Source: a virus
Virus record (IMG/VR): IMGVR_UViG_3300005295_000595
Span: 1-27,801 of that record
Length of the DNA stretch: 27,801 nt
Strand: one strand, 5' to 3'
A model generated the notes under the pieces. That model did not search any database and was not told the DNA's origin. It was given only the letters and a program-made list of their open reading frames with translations. A program made the translations under genes and the position numbers. This document shows, in pieces, positions 20,878-27,801 of this stretch. Within the stretch, counting starts at the first letter, position 1. Every line of letters begins with the position of its first letter.

Positions 20878-23445
20878 ATGGGCAAGGTCATCAAGGTCCT
20901 CACCTCGCCCTTGTCGCTGATCGACAAGCGGCTCGGCGCGATCGTTTCCGGTATCGCGCTGACCACGATCGGCGTGATCACCGGCAATCCGGCCCTGATC
21001 GCGGCAGGCGTGTCGAACATCTCCAGCGGGCTTGCCAAGAGCCCGAAGGCGCCGCCGGCCAACACCGATCGTCTCCGCGCCAGCATCGATCTGCGGGCGC
21101 CGCGAAAGATCGTGTTCGGACACACGGCGATGGCGCTCGACGTGCATTATCAGGAGTTCACCGGTTCCGATCAGGAATATCTGAACAGCATCATCGTCGG
21201 CGCCAGCCACACCGTGCAGTCGATCGACGAAATCTGGTTCGATCAGGACAAGGCATGGTCGTCGGGCGGTGGCGTCACCTCGAAATTCTCCGGCTATCTC
21301 ACCGTCACCACCCGCGCGGTCGGCACCAGCGGCAACGCCTTCACGATTACGGGATCGACAAGCTGGGTTTCCTCGACCTGCTGGCTGACCGGTTGCGCCT
21401 ATTTCTGGCTGCGCTACAAGCTGACCGGTAATTCGAAAAAGGCGCAAAGCCCGTTCTCGTCCAGCGTGACCAGCCGGATTACGGTGCGCGGGCGCGGCGC
21501 GTTGCTCTACGATCCGCGCCGTGACAGCACCAATGGTGGATCGGGCAGCCATCGCCCGAACGATCAGGCGACCTGGGCATGGGTGAACGACGATGTCGGC
21601 CGCAACCCCGCGTTGCAGCTGCTCTGGTATCTGCTTGGCTGGAAGATCGGCGGCAAGCTGGCGGTCGGCCTCGGCCTGCCGGTGGCGCGGATCGATCTGG
21701 CGAGCTTCATCGCGGCGGCCAATATCTGCGACGAGACCGTGAGCCTGGCCGCCGGTGGAACCGAGCCGCGCTATCGCGCCGACGGGGTGTTCAGCGAAGC
21801 CGATGCGCCGGCGCTGGTGTTCGAGAACCTGCTGGCGACGATGAATGGCGTGCTGCGCGATGCCGGCGGACAGATCGCGCTGGAACTGCTGGTCGATGAT
21901 CTCGGCTCGCCGGTGGCCGATTTCACCGAGGCCGATGTGATCGGCAGCTTCGTCTGGGAGCAGACGCCGCCGCTCAACGAGACGCCGAACGTGGTGCGTG
22001 GGCGCTACACCGATGCCAGCGACAATGCGCTCTATCAGCCGCTCGACTATCCCGATGTGGCGCTGACATCGCCTGACGGGATCGACCGATCGACCTCCTT
22101 TGATCTGTCGATGGTACAGTCCGCAAGCCAGGCCCAGCGGCTCGCCAAGCAGTTCCTCCAGCGGCTGCAATATCCCGGCACCTTCGCGGCTGATTTCCTG
22201 GCCAGCGCGTGGCGGGTGCGCGTCGGCAGTGTGGTGCGGCTGACCTTTCCCGCGCTGGGTTTCTCGAACCGGCTGTTCCGCGTGGCCGAGCATTCGATCC
22301 GGCCCGACGCTATCTGCCCGATGACGTTGCGGGAAGAAAATGCCGACATCTATCAATGGGAGGAGGACGAGGCGCCGGCGGTGGTGCCCGCCGATCCCAA
22401 TGTCTACGATCCAATCAACGATCCGATCGTGCAGGCGATCGATGAGGTGTTGAGCGCGGCCGAAGCGGCGCAGCTCGCGGCCGAGGATGCGCAGGCGGCG
22501 GCGGACGGCCTCGTCACCGTCTTCTTCGAGCCGACGGCGCCGACCGCCGCCGAATCCAGCATCGGCGATCGCTGGATCGATACCGACGACGATGGCCGAG
22601 AATATGTGCGGATCACCAACATCACCGGCGGCGGCGTCGAGGTGACCGCAGGCGGGGTCGCGATCGATGCGGTATGGGGCCTTGCGCCCGACCAGCGGAT
22701 CGGTCAGGCGCTGATCGACGCCGCCACCGCCAACGGCCTCGCCTCGGCCGCGCAGGTGACGGCCGACAGCAAGGTCTTGACCTTCTACGATGAATCGACG
22801 CCGACCGCCGAGGATCTCGGTGATCTCTGGTACAAGCCCAGCACCAAGGAGATCAAGCGCTGGGATGGATCGACCTGGGCGGCGGTCGGCACCCATGGCG
22901 CGCCCTCCGGCAGCAATGTCGGCGGCACCGCGGCGACGGTGGTGGAAGGCGGCGCCAATGCCGCGAATAATGGCGTCAATTCAGACGGAACGATCAAGAC
23001 CGACAAGGTTGATACCGGCGCGATTGTCTCGGACGCGGTGTCCGAGCGGCCCTTTGTCAATCTCGGAAGTGGTTTCAATCTCAGTACGTCGAATCAGCTT
23101 GTGCTCGATATTACCGTGCCTGCGTCGGTGGCCGGGGAACCGCAGAAATTCACCGGAGCGATCGACGCGAACGCCAGTAGTTACGAAGGATCGCAGACCA
23201 CGGTCAATCTGACGATCCAGCGATGCGATGTGAGCGGCACGTTCGAATCGACGCTGGTCAATGACCGGCAGATCGGCACCTTTTCGGATGAAAATATAAG
23301 CTATGGCTTCTCGGCGACCTTTGCGTTCATCAACACGCCGACGAGCACCTATCGGCGATACAAGATCTATGCGCGTCAGGTCGATTCATCGGCATCGGCG
23401 CTTCAGACCAGCAGCTTCGTGCAGACGGAGGCACTCAAGAAATGA
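20878..23445 (+). CDS. tail-tip host-specificity protein (J-like/central tail hub)
   Basis: This 855-residue protein is the tail-tip hub, comparable in position and role to lambda gpJ. It begins with a hydrophobic N-terminal segment (LGAIVSGIALTTIGVITGNPALIAAG, about 19-44). Residues 60-200 contain RKIVFGHTAMALDVHYQEFTG and a beta-rich domain typical of the family. A phage tail domain with ENLLATMNGVLRDAGGQIALELLVDD follows, then strand repeats. Near 545-580 and 630-670 two similar F.E..PT..E..GD.W segments occur, like short carbohydrate-binding modules of adhesins. The C-terminus (after about 720) is a beta-rich putative receptor-binding region. It is encoded between the DUF6950 gene and the companion genes. 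Fit is good by pattern, size and order; the exact receptor is unknown. Confidence 0.82.
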   Translation: MGKVIKVLTSPLSLIDKRLGAIVSGIALTTIGVITGNPALIAAGVSNISSGLAKSPKAPPANTDRLRASIDLRAPRKIVFGHTAMALDVHYQEFTGSDQEYLNSIIVGASHTVQSIDEIWFDQDKAWSSGGGVTSKFSGYLTVTTRAVGTSGNAFTITGSTSWVSSTCWLTGCAYFWLRYKLTGNSKKAQSPFSSSVTSRITVRGRGALLYDPRRDSTNGGSGSHRPNDQATWAWVNDDVGRNPALQLLWYLLGWKIGGKLAVGLGLPVARIDLASFIAAANICDETVSLAAGGTEPRYRADGVFSEADAPALVFENLLATMNGVLRDAGGQIALELLVDDLGSPVADFTEADVIGSFVWEQTPPLNETPNVVRGRYTDASDNALYQPLDYPDVALTSPDGIDRSTSFDLSMVQSASQAQRLAKQFLQRLQYPGTFAADFLASAWRVRVGSVVRLTFPALGFSNRLFRVAEHSIRPDAICPMTLREENADIYQWEEDEAPAVVPADPNVYDPINDPIVQAIDEVLSAAEAAQLAAEDAQAAADGLVTVFFEPTAPTAAESSIGDRWIDTDDDGREYVRITNITGGGVEVTAGGVAIDAVWGLAPDQRIGQALIDAATANGLASAAQVTADSKVLTFYDESTPTAEDLGDLWYKPSTKEIKRWDGSTWAAVGTHGAPSGSNVGGTAATVVEGGANAANNGVNSDGTIKTDKVDTGAIVSDAVSERPFVNLGSGFNLSTSNQLVLDITVPASVAGEPQKFTGAIDANASSYEGSQTTVNLTIQRCDVSGTFESTLVNDRQIGTFSDENISYGFSATFAFINTPTSTYRRYKIYARQVDSSASALQTSSFVQTEALKK

Positions 23446-23840
23446 GCGGCGCATATTACAGCAGTTACGACGATGACGGGCGGATCATCGCGACGGGTCG
23501 ATGCAGCAATCCTGAGGAGCAGGTGCCCGAGACCGGCGGCGTCTTCATCGGTGCCGTGTTCGATGGCGATCTCTATTATTTCTCCGGTGGTATGCCGACC
23601 CTGCGTCCCGAGGCGCCGGCGGTTGCACTCAGCGCCGCGACGGTGGTGGCGGACGGCGAGACGACGGTCATACTCAGTGGCGTCCCCGCCGGTGCCAAGG
23701 TCCGCATGGGCGATGCGGAGCTGACCGCAGACGGGACCGACATCGCCCTTTCGACCGATCTGATCGGTGAGAACAAGGTGATGGTCGATGCCTTTCCGGC
23801 GAAACCCTGGCGCGGAATTTTCAATGGCACAACAGCTTAA
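23442..23840 (+). CDS. tail-tip companion protein, unknown function
   Basis: This 132-residue acidic protein starts with MSGAYYSSYDDDGRIIATGRCSN, a beta-strand pattern like that of small phage tail-fiber companions. It then has a Pro/Ala linker and an Ig-like stretch (SAATVVADGETTVILSGVPAGAKV). I recognise no named family. It is probably a virion or fiber-associated protein because it is coupled (ATG overlapping the J-like stop by four bases) and followed within the same unit by a fiber gene. It overlaps the next gene by 17 bases. Function is inferred only from context. Confidence 0.6.
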   Translation: MSGAYYSSYDDDGRIIATGRCSNPEEQVPETGGVFIGAVFDGDLYYFSGGMPTLRPEAPAVALSAATVVADGETTVILSGVPAGAKVRMGDAELTADGTDIALSTDLIGENKVMVDAFPAKPWRGIFNGTTA

Positions 23841-24024
23841 GCGCGTCGCGCCCGATGGTCTGCGCGACAAGCGCCGCGCCGCCGCATCGCGCTATTTCTC
23901 GATGACGCCCGCCGAACTGGATAAACTGTTGCAAGATCCGAAGGAAGCGCGGCGAGCGCTCATCTTCATGCTCGGCGTGATGAAGCTGCTGCTCGTCGCC
24001 AATCAGACCAGTCCACCCAAGTAA
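23824..24024 (+). CDS. small basic helical protein, unknown function
   Basis: This 66-residue protein starts at ATG 23824 and overlaps the preceding gene by 17 bases in another frame. It is basic at the start (KRVAPDGLRDKRRAA), helical throughout, and has a hydrophobic segment near residues 46-60 (LIFMLGVMKLLLVAN) that could be an amphipathic or short membrane helix. A longer version from 23788 exists but would overlap more of the upstream gene. Small proteins of this size between tip and fiber genes are common, but I cannot assign a family. It might be a fiber chaperone or membrane-active peptide; neither is supported beyond position and composition. Confidence 0.5.
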   Translation: MAQQLKRVAPDGLRDKRRAAASRYFSMTPAELDKLLQDPKEARRALIFMLGVMKLLLVANQTSPPK

Positions 24025-24036
24025 AAGGGCTTCCTC

Positions 24037-24729
24037 ATGACTGAAATCACGTCGCTGAGTTTCAACACAACACTCGACGGCTCCGAGCTTGTACCAATTT
24101 ATCAGGGGTCGGGATGGGCCAAGATGGCCATGTCGAGCGTGGTATTCACCGACACAAGCGGATATGTAAACTTTCGCGGCCATCGCGGCGGCTCCGGCAG
24201 CGTACCCGGTAGCGGCAACTTCAAGGTTTATGCGGATGCAGCCGGGGGCTGGGCATATGGATCGTATGACACGCAGGATTATAATGCCTTTCAGTTCGTC
24301 CGTGACGTTTCAGGGGTGGCCACACAATGCGGCACCATCCGCGTCAACGTGTCATCGGTCACATACAACACCACGTCAGACCGGGAACTCAAGGACGACG
24401 ACGGCCAGCTAAGCTACGATCAGGCGCGCGCGATCCTCCGGCTGATCATTATTCACCGGTTCCGGTGGAAGGCCACCGGCACCGAGGATATCGGGGCGTT
24501 CGCGCAAGAGCTCTACGAGGTATATCCCGCCGCGGTCAGCCGGGGCGGCTGGTGGGACGCAAAATCCCAGAGCTGGTCTGACGTTGAAATCGAAGGCGTC
24601 CTCTATTCTCCATGGGGCGTGGATTACTCGAAGCTCGTCCCGATCATCATTCCGGTTGTCGAGGGCAACGCGGTGCGTCTCGATGCGCTGGAGGCGCTTG
24701 TAAAGCCCGCCAGCTCTGGCGGATTCTAA
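24037..24729 (+). CDS. tail fiber with C-terminal S74 self-cleaving chaperone domain
   Basis: This 230-residue protein has an N-terminal beta-rich part (1-105) and a C-terminal Peptidase_S74 domain. S74 domains act as intramolecular chaperones for trimeric fibers and cut themselves off after folding. The key signature is NTTSDRELKD: Ser114 is the expected cleavage nucleophile and Lys119, five residues later, the general base, matching the Ser/Lys spacing of the endosialidase domain. Later family elements are IGAFAQELYEVYPAAV and VDYSKLVPIIIPVV..NAVRLDALE. The short body (about 113 residues released) suggests a small fiber or a fiber tip. A short gap (24025-24036) with AAGGG precedes the ATG. 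Fold and role are confident; the attachment site is inferred. Confidence 0.82.
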   Translation: MTEITSLSFNTTLDGSELVPIYQGSGWAKMAMSSVVFTDTSGYVNFRGHRGGSGSVPGSGNFKVYADAAGGWAYGSYDTQDYNAFQFVRDVSGVATQCGTIRVNVSSVTYNTTSDRELKDDDGQLSYDQARAILRLIIIHRFRWKATGTEDIGAFAQELYEVYPAAVSRGGWWDAKSQSWSDVEIEGVLYSPWGVDYSKLVPIIIPVVEGNAVRLDALEALVKPASSGGF

Positions 24730-24742
24730 CTGGAGGGCGGGA

Positions 24743-25219
24743 ATGAATGCGTCGGCAGCAGATGCGGCGGACTTACGCATGAGTCCGTGGCTTGAAGGAT
24801 TTTGCGCCAAATATGGCGCGATCACGGTCGGCATCTTCTTCGGCACCAGCGCCAAATATGCGTTGGCGCTGGCGGAGGGGCGGCGGCTTACCCTGCGCAT
24901 GCTTGCCGTCGATATCCTGCTGATAGGCATGATCGCCCTGCTTGCCTCGAATGTCGTCACCCGGCTTGGCGCGAGCGGGGACACGGCGGCGACGATCGCG
25001 GCGCTGTTCGCGGTCTCGTCCGATCGGGTGATCCGGCTGGTGCGTGAGCGGTTCCTGCGGCGGCTGGGCGATGAGTTCCGCGCCGACGTGGACTATCACA
25101 AGGGCTTGATCCGGCAGGAAATCCAGGCCGAAATGTCCGGCAAGTCGATCATTGACGACACGATCAGGGGCACCGCCCCGGCGGATTACAAGACACTCTC
25201 GCCCAAGCATCCTGAATAG
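24743..25219 (+). CDS. putative holin, three membrane segments
   Basis: This 158-residue protein has three predicted membrane segments at about residues 24-44 (YGAITVGIFFGTSAKYALAL), 53-72 (LAVDILLIGMIALLASNVV) and 81-97, followed by a charged cytoplasmic tail containing RERFLRRLGDEFRADVDY. The layout and the position directly before an endolysin gene suggest a holin that forms the lethal inner-membrane holes. A good ribosome site (GGAGGG) precedes ATG 24743. The long hydrophilic tail (about 60 residues) is larger than in minimal holins and may regulate timing. Family is not recognised beyond general holin features; another inner membrane protein is possible. Confidence 0.65.
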   Translation: MNASAADAADLRMSPWLEGFCAKYGAITVGIFFGTSAKYALALAEGRRLTLRMLAVDILLIGMIALLASNVVTRLGASGDTAATIAALFAVSSDRVIRLVRERFLRRLGDEFRADVDYHKGLIRQEIQAEMSGKSIIDDTIRGTAPADYKTLSPKHPE

Positions 25220-25240
25220 CCACACTGAAAGGATGAAACC

Positions 25241-25867
25241 ATGATCGCCTTTGACCGAAAGGCGTTCTTCGACGCCGTGCGCCCGCTGTTTGGCGGGCGT
25301 CTTACGCAGGCTCAGGTGGACAGCCTGAGCATTGCGATCGATGCCGGGCTGGGGGTGATCCATCAGACGGGGCCTGTCATTAGCGAACCGCCCTGGGTGA
25401 CGATCGCGCGCCGCGATATCGGTTTGCAGGAGATCCCAGGCAAGCAACACGCGTCGCGCATCATCCAGATGCTCAAGCTGCTCAAATACTCGATCTCCGA
25501 TGACGAAACACCCTGGTGCGCGACGGCGATGGCCGCGTGGATGACCGAGGCCGGATTGACCCCGCCGCCTTATGGCTACCGGGCGAAGAGCTGGGCGGAT
25601 TGGGGCGTCGAGTGCAGGCCGCAGGTCGGCGCGATCGGCGTCAAATCGCGCGTTGGCGGCGGTCATGTTTTCCTGATCGTTGGCGAGACGCCGGACAAGC
25701 GCTGTTTCAAGGCACTGGGGGCCAATCAGCGTAACGCGGTCAACATCATGGACGTGCTGAAGTCGGATGTAAGCGCCGGCGATATCCGCTGGCCCCCAGG
25801 CGTGCCGCTACTCAATCTTCCGTTGCCGGTCATGTCGACCGGCACCCTATCGAAAGACGAAGCATGA
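25241..25867 (+). CDS. endolysin, TIGR02594-type cysteine peptidase/amidase
   Basis: This 208-residue protein has two parts. Residues 4-36 (FFDAVRPLFGGRLTQAQVDSLSIAIDA) are a small helical motif common at the start of phage lysins. The catalytic part matches the TIGR02594 family: PWVTIARRDIGLQEIPG, then ETPWCATAMAAW with Cys93 as the likely nucleophile, AKSWADWG, and GGGHVFLIVGET with His142. A GANQRN stretch (Asn162) completes a likely Cys-His-Asn triad. It should cleave peptidoglycan, probably a peptide bond. No signal peptide is visible, so export depends on the upstream holin. Ribosome site AAAGGA lies before ATG 25241. Its stop overlaps the next gene by four bases. Confidence is high. 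Confidence 0.85.
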   Translation: MIAFDRKAFFDAVRPLFGGRLTQAQVDSLSIAIDAGLGVIHQTGPVISEPPWVTIARRDIGLQEIPGKQHASRIIQMLKLLKYSISDDETPWCATAMAAWMTEAGLTPPPYGYRAKSWADWGVECRPQVGAIGVKSRVGGGHVFLIVGETPDKRCFKALGANQRNAVNIMDVLKSDVSAGDIRWPPGVPLLNLPLPVMSTGTLSKDEA

Positions 25868-26211
25868 TCACCTTCACCAAACCAGACGCGCGCGGATGGA
25901 TCGGGATCGGCTGCTATGTGCTGGTGGTGATCCTGCTCGGCATGATGTGGGCGGACAAGACACTGCTGAAGGATGATTTCTTCAAGGTGATCGCCACCGC
26001 TATCATTCTCACCGGCTGGAATAACGGCCCGGTCGGGTGGGCATACCAGGCCACCAAGGGCGGTGGCGAAGCGGCCGAAAGCTCGGCACGCATCGCGGAA
26101 CAGGCAGCCAAGGCCGCACTGCCGCCTGACCCCGCAGAACCGAAGACCGTCACGGTCGACCAACCGTCGAGCGAGCCCATCCCAACAACTGTGGAAGGAA
26201 CCAAGAAATGA
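25864..26211 (+). CDS. small membrane protein of the lysis cassette (i-spanin or accessory holin)
   Basis: This 115-residue protein has a membrane segment at about residues 12-29 (GWIGIGCYVLVVILLGMMW). A weaker hydrophobic stretch lies at 40-51, and an Ala/Glu helical plus Pro-rich tail follows (AAESSARIAEQAAKAALPP). The gene overlaps the endolysin stop at ATGA and is followed by a lipoprotein gene, overlapping that start too. The pairing of a membrane protein with a lipoprotein right after endolysin is the genetic layout of inner- and outer-membrane spanins. The single membrane segment and helical tail are compatible with an i-spanin, but an accessory holin cannot be excluded. No family is recognised. 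Confidence 0.5.
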   Translation: MITFTKPDARGWIGIGCYVLVVILLGMMWADKTLLKDDFFKVIATAIILTGWNNGPVGWAYQATKGGGEAAESSARIAEQAAKAALPPDPAEPKTVTVDQPSSEPIPTTVEGTKK

Positions 26212-26567
26212 AACGCCTGATCTTCGCCGCGCTGATCGCGGCCACTCCACTTACACTGACCGCCTGCGACTTCGGCGCGCTTCAGTCCCCCGGCAGCGTC
26301 GCCAACCGCACCGTGCTCGACGAGCAAATCGGGAGCGCTGTCGAACTGGCGTACAAGGCCGCACGCACCGCCATGGAGACGGCAGTCGATGCCGGCCTGA
26401 TCAAGGGCGCGCTCGCCACCAAGGTGGCATTGGCCGACAATAAGGCGTTCGCCGCAACGCAGGCGGTGCAGCGGGCATACCGCGCCGGCAATGCCAGCAA
26501 CTATGCAGTCGCCGCAACACAGGCACAGGCCGCAATCGGCGAATTCCTCGCCGCCATCAAAGGATAA
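26208..26567 (+). CDS. lipoprotein of the lysis cassette, possible outer-membrane spanin
   Basis: This 119-residue protein begins with a signal peptide and lipobox LTAC, with Cys20 as the lipidation site. The mature part is a helical Ala-rich protein with little predicted globular content (KAARTAMETAVDAGLIKGALATKVALADNKAFAA is a single long helix). It is coupled to the small membrane gene upstream at ATGA. The pairing could be a spanin set, linking inner and outer membranes to disrupt the outer membrane in the last lysis step. Classic o-spanins are shorter and Pro-rich, so other roles, such as superinfection exclusion after release to the outer membrane, remain open. Confidence 0.65.
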   Translation: MKRLIFAALIAATPLTLTACDFGALQSPGSVANRTVLDEQIGSAVELAYKAARTAMETAVDAGLIKGALATKVALADNKAFAATQAVQRAYRAGNASNYAVAATQAQAAIGEFLAAIKG

Positions 26568-26572
26568 TCACC

Positions 26573-26788
26573 ATGTTCGATTTCACCAGCGTGTTGAAAT
26601 TCCTGCCCGTCGTCGGTCCTGTCGTCGCGGCACTGCCCGAGTTCAAGTCCATCTTTGACCAGATTGTCGGCACGTTCGGCGCGCACGACCAGACGCTTCT
26701 CAAAGAGGCATACGAAGACCTGATCGCCGACAATGACGAAGGGCATGCGCGGCTTCAGGCCAAACTGGCAGCGGCAGCGCAACGATAG
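26573..26788 (+). CDS. small unknown protein next to the lysis genes
   Basis: This 71-residue acidic protein opens with FTSVLKFLPVVGPVVAALPEF, a hydrophobic amphipathic segment with Pro, then a charged helix. It may associate with membranes, but no typical signal peptide or catalytic residue is present. The gene starts five bases after the lipoprotein stop and ends eight bases before the beta-helix gene. It looks translated, as the spacing is tight. I recognise no family. It could be an accessory membrane or lysis-timing peptide. Confidence 0.55.
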   Translation: MFDFTSVLKFLPVVGPVVAALPEFKSIFDQIVGTFGAHDQTLLKEAYEDLIADNDEGHARLQAKLAAAAQR

Positions 26789-26796
26789 GAACCCCC

Positions 26797-27801
26797 ATGA
26801 AACACCTCATCCTCACCCTCGCCCTGTTCGCCTCCCCCGCGCTTGCCGACAAGCTGGCCGATGCGCAGTGGGTATTGAGCCATCAGGATCGCTACACGGC
26901 GGCGCAGATCAATTGGGCCAAAGCTTATGTCGCTGCGAATGCTCCTACACCGGCGCCGACCATCACCACCAAGGCGATCTCCGGGCAGACCGCGCTGCTC
27001 AACGCATTGTCCGGATCGAAGGGTGGCGAGACCTTCCTGCTTGCGGACGGCAATTACTCGATCAATCTCGCCGATCGTGATTACAAGGGCGTCACGCTGA
27101 AGGGCGGGCGCGGGGCAAGGATCGGTTCCTATGCGAAACTGACCCGCGTCTCCAACCTCTCGTTCGCCGGGCTTACCATCCGGTGCTCGGCTGCAATGCC
27201 CGCAGGTGGTTATTGCTTCAAGCTCGACGGCACGAAAAACATCACCTTCAATTACGTGGCGGTCGCCGGAGTGGATGGCACCGGCTTCGCATTTTACGCG
27301 GCCGGGGCTGTCAATACCGGGCTCAAGATCCTCAAGCCGGACATAGGATATACGCTTTACGGTGTCGTCATGTACGGCGGCGCCGACACGCTGATCGAGG
27401 GCGGTGACTTCCATCATCTCGGCTCGGACGGGATCAGTATCAGCGGCAATCGGGATACGATCGTCCGCTCCAATATCTTCCGCGATGCTAAGCCCAGGCC
27501 GACGCAGCACCCCGACGTCTTCCAGATGGTGGGGACGTGCACGAACACCTTGTTCGAGTACAATGATGCGTCGGGCATGTGGCAGGGCGGCGGCTCCTAC
27601 ACCAAGCCGCAAATCAACGTCATCTATCGGCGCAACCGATTTGCGGTCGGCTATTCGAACGTTATCTATCTGGCGGCTGGTTCGACTGGCGCGGTGCTGG
27701 AGAATAGCCTCAAGACAGTCGGGCAGTATAAGCCGCTGATCCGCCTGTTCGATAGCGGCGTGAAGCGGATCGGCAACACGCTGGACGGGAAGCCTTACTA
27801 G
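26797..27801 (+). CDS. secreted right-handed beta-helix protein (polysaccharide lyase/depolymerase-like)
   Basis: This 334-residue protein begins with a Sec signal peptide (MKHLILTLALFASPALA, likely cut after residue 17). A short helical domain and a Pro/Ala/Thr linker (about 48-56) follow, then roughly 250 residues with the repeating short strands and Asn/Gly turns of a right-handed beta-helix (NLSFAGLTI, ITFNYVAV, DTLIEGGDFHHLGSDGISISGN). Such folds occur in pectate lyase-like enzymes and in phage tailspikes. The signal peptide is unusual because tailspikes assemble in the cytoplasm. I infer a secreted or periplasmic enzyme, perhaps degrading host polysaccharide or changing the lysogen surface. 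No catalytic residues can be named. The stop is the last base of the window. Confidence 0.75.
   Translation: MKHLILTLALFASPALADKLADAQWVLSHQDRYTAAQINWAKAYVAANAPTPAPTITTKAISGQTALLNALSGSKGGETFLLADGNYSINLADRDYKGVTLKGGRGARIGSYAKLTRVSNLSFAGLTIRCSAAMPAGGYCFKLDGTKNITFNYVAVAGVDGTGFAFYAAGAVNTGLKILKPDIGYTLYGVVMYGGADTLIEGGDFHHLGSDGISISGNRDTIVRSNIFRDAKPRPTQHPDVFQMVGTCTNTLFEYNDASGMWQGGGSYTKPQINVIYRRNRFAVGYSNVIYLAAGSTGAVLENSLKTVGQYKPLIRLFDSGVKRIGNTLDGKPY

Noticed and set aside
20683-22896. 737-codon minus-strand frame opposite the J-like gene
   Set aside because: Same reason: mirror frame caused by GC-rich codon use, spanning two good plus-strand genes.
1-27801. tRNA genes, CRISPR arrays, insertion sequences, integrase or repressor genes
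   Set aside because: None was seen on reading both strands. The repeat cluster at 3061-3361 lacks regular spacers, so it is not a CRISPR array. I could not run structural RNA searches.

Overview
The window is one continuous plus-strand stretch of a tailed double-stranded DNA phage or prophage. It has an HK97-type head and a long non-contractile (siphovirus) tail. I see no tail sheath, baseplate wedge, integrase, repressor, tRNA, rRNA, CRISPR array or insertion sequence. The host is probably an alphaproteobacterium, most likely a sphingomonad. This is inferred from the high GC content, a GapR-like (DUF2312) gene and a tail module resembling that of Rhodobacter-type gene transfer agents. Genes are tightly packed, and many overlap at ATGA, GTGA or TGATG stop-start junctions.

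Layout. (1) 1-3976, early/replication module: the tail of an unknown gene ending in a possible beta-clamp motif, a DUF1643 gene, a small unknown gene, a GapR-like gene, an SF3/D5-type (P4-family) helicase, a 300-base repeat cluster that is a candidate replication origin, and a DUF6362-like putative regulator. (2) 3977-6822, packaging module: an inverted repeat, an HNH endonuclease, a short G-tract intergenic region that could hold cos, then the small and large terminase subunits. (3) 6834-10473, head module: one reading frame fuses the prohead protease to the major capsid protein, followed by a terminator-like hairpin, a small coiled-coil protein and the portal. The portal lies after the capsid gene, the reverse of the HK97 order. 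(4) 10466-14705, an apparent decoration/adhesin module inserted between portal and connectors: a collagen-like protein, a 789-residue protein with an SGNH-hydrolase-like C-terminal domain, a paralogue of its N-terminal domain, a Gly-rich small protein and a fiber-tail adaptor-like protein. (5) 14702-24024, connectors and tail: connector, head closure, gp10-like and DUF3168 proteins, a terminator-like hairpin, tail tube, two assembly chaperones (one of only 37 codons), tape measure, distal tail proteins, a DUF6950/NlpC-like protein and a J-like tail-tip protein with two small companions. (6) 24037-27801, fiber, lysis and end genes: a fiber with an S74 self-cleaving chaperone domain, a putative holin, a TIGR02594-type endolysin, a small membrane protein, a lipoprotein, a small unknown protein, and a secreted beta-helix protein whose stop codon is the last base of the window.

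The structural genes look like one late transcription unit punctuated by hairpins after the capsid gene and before the tail tube gene. Two 11-codon reading frames exactly bridge two of the few gaps in the tail operon and may keep ribosomes translating across them. The most unusual points are the protease-capsid fusion with a possible internal start, the adhesin/esterase module between portal and connectors, the repeat cluster beside the helicase gene, and a beta-helix protein carrying a signal peptide in a phage late operon.
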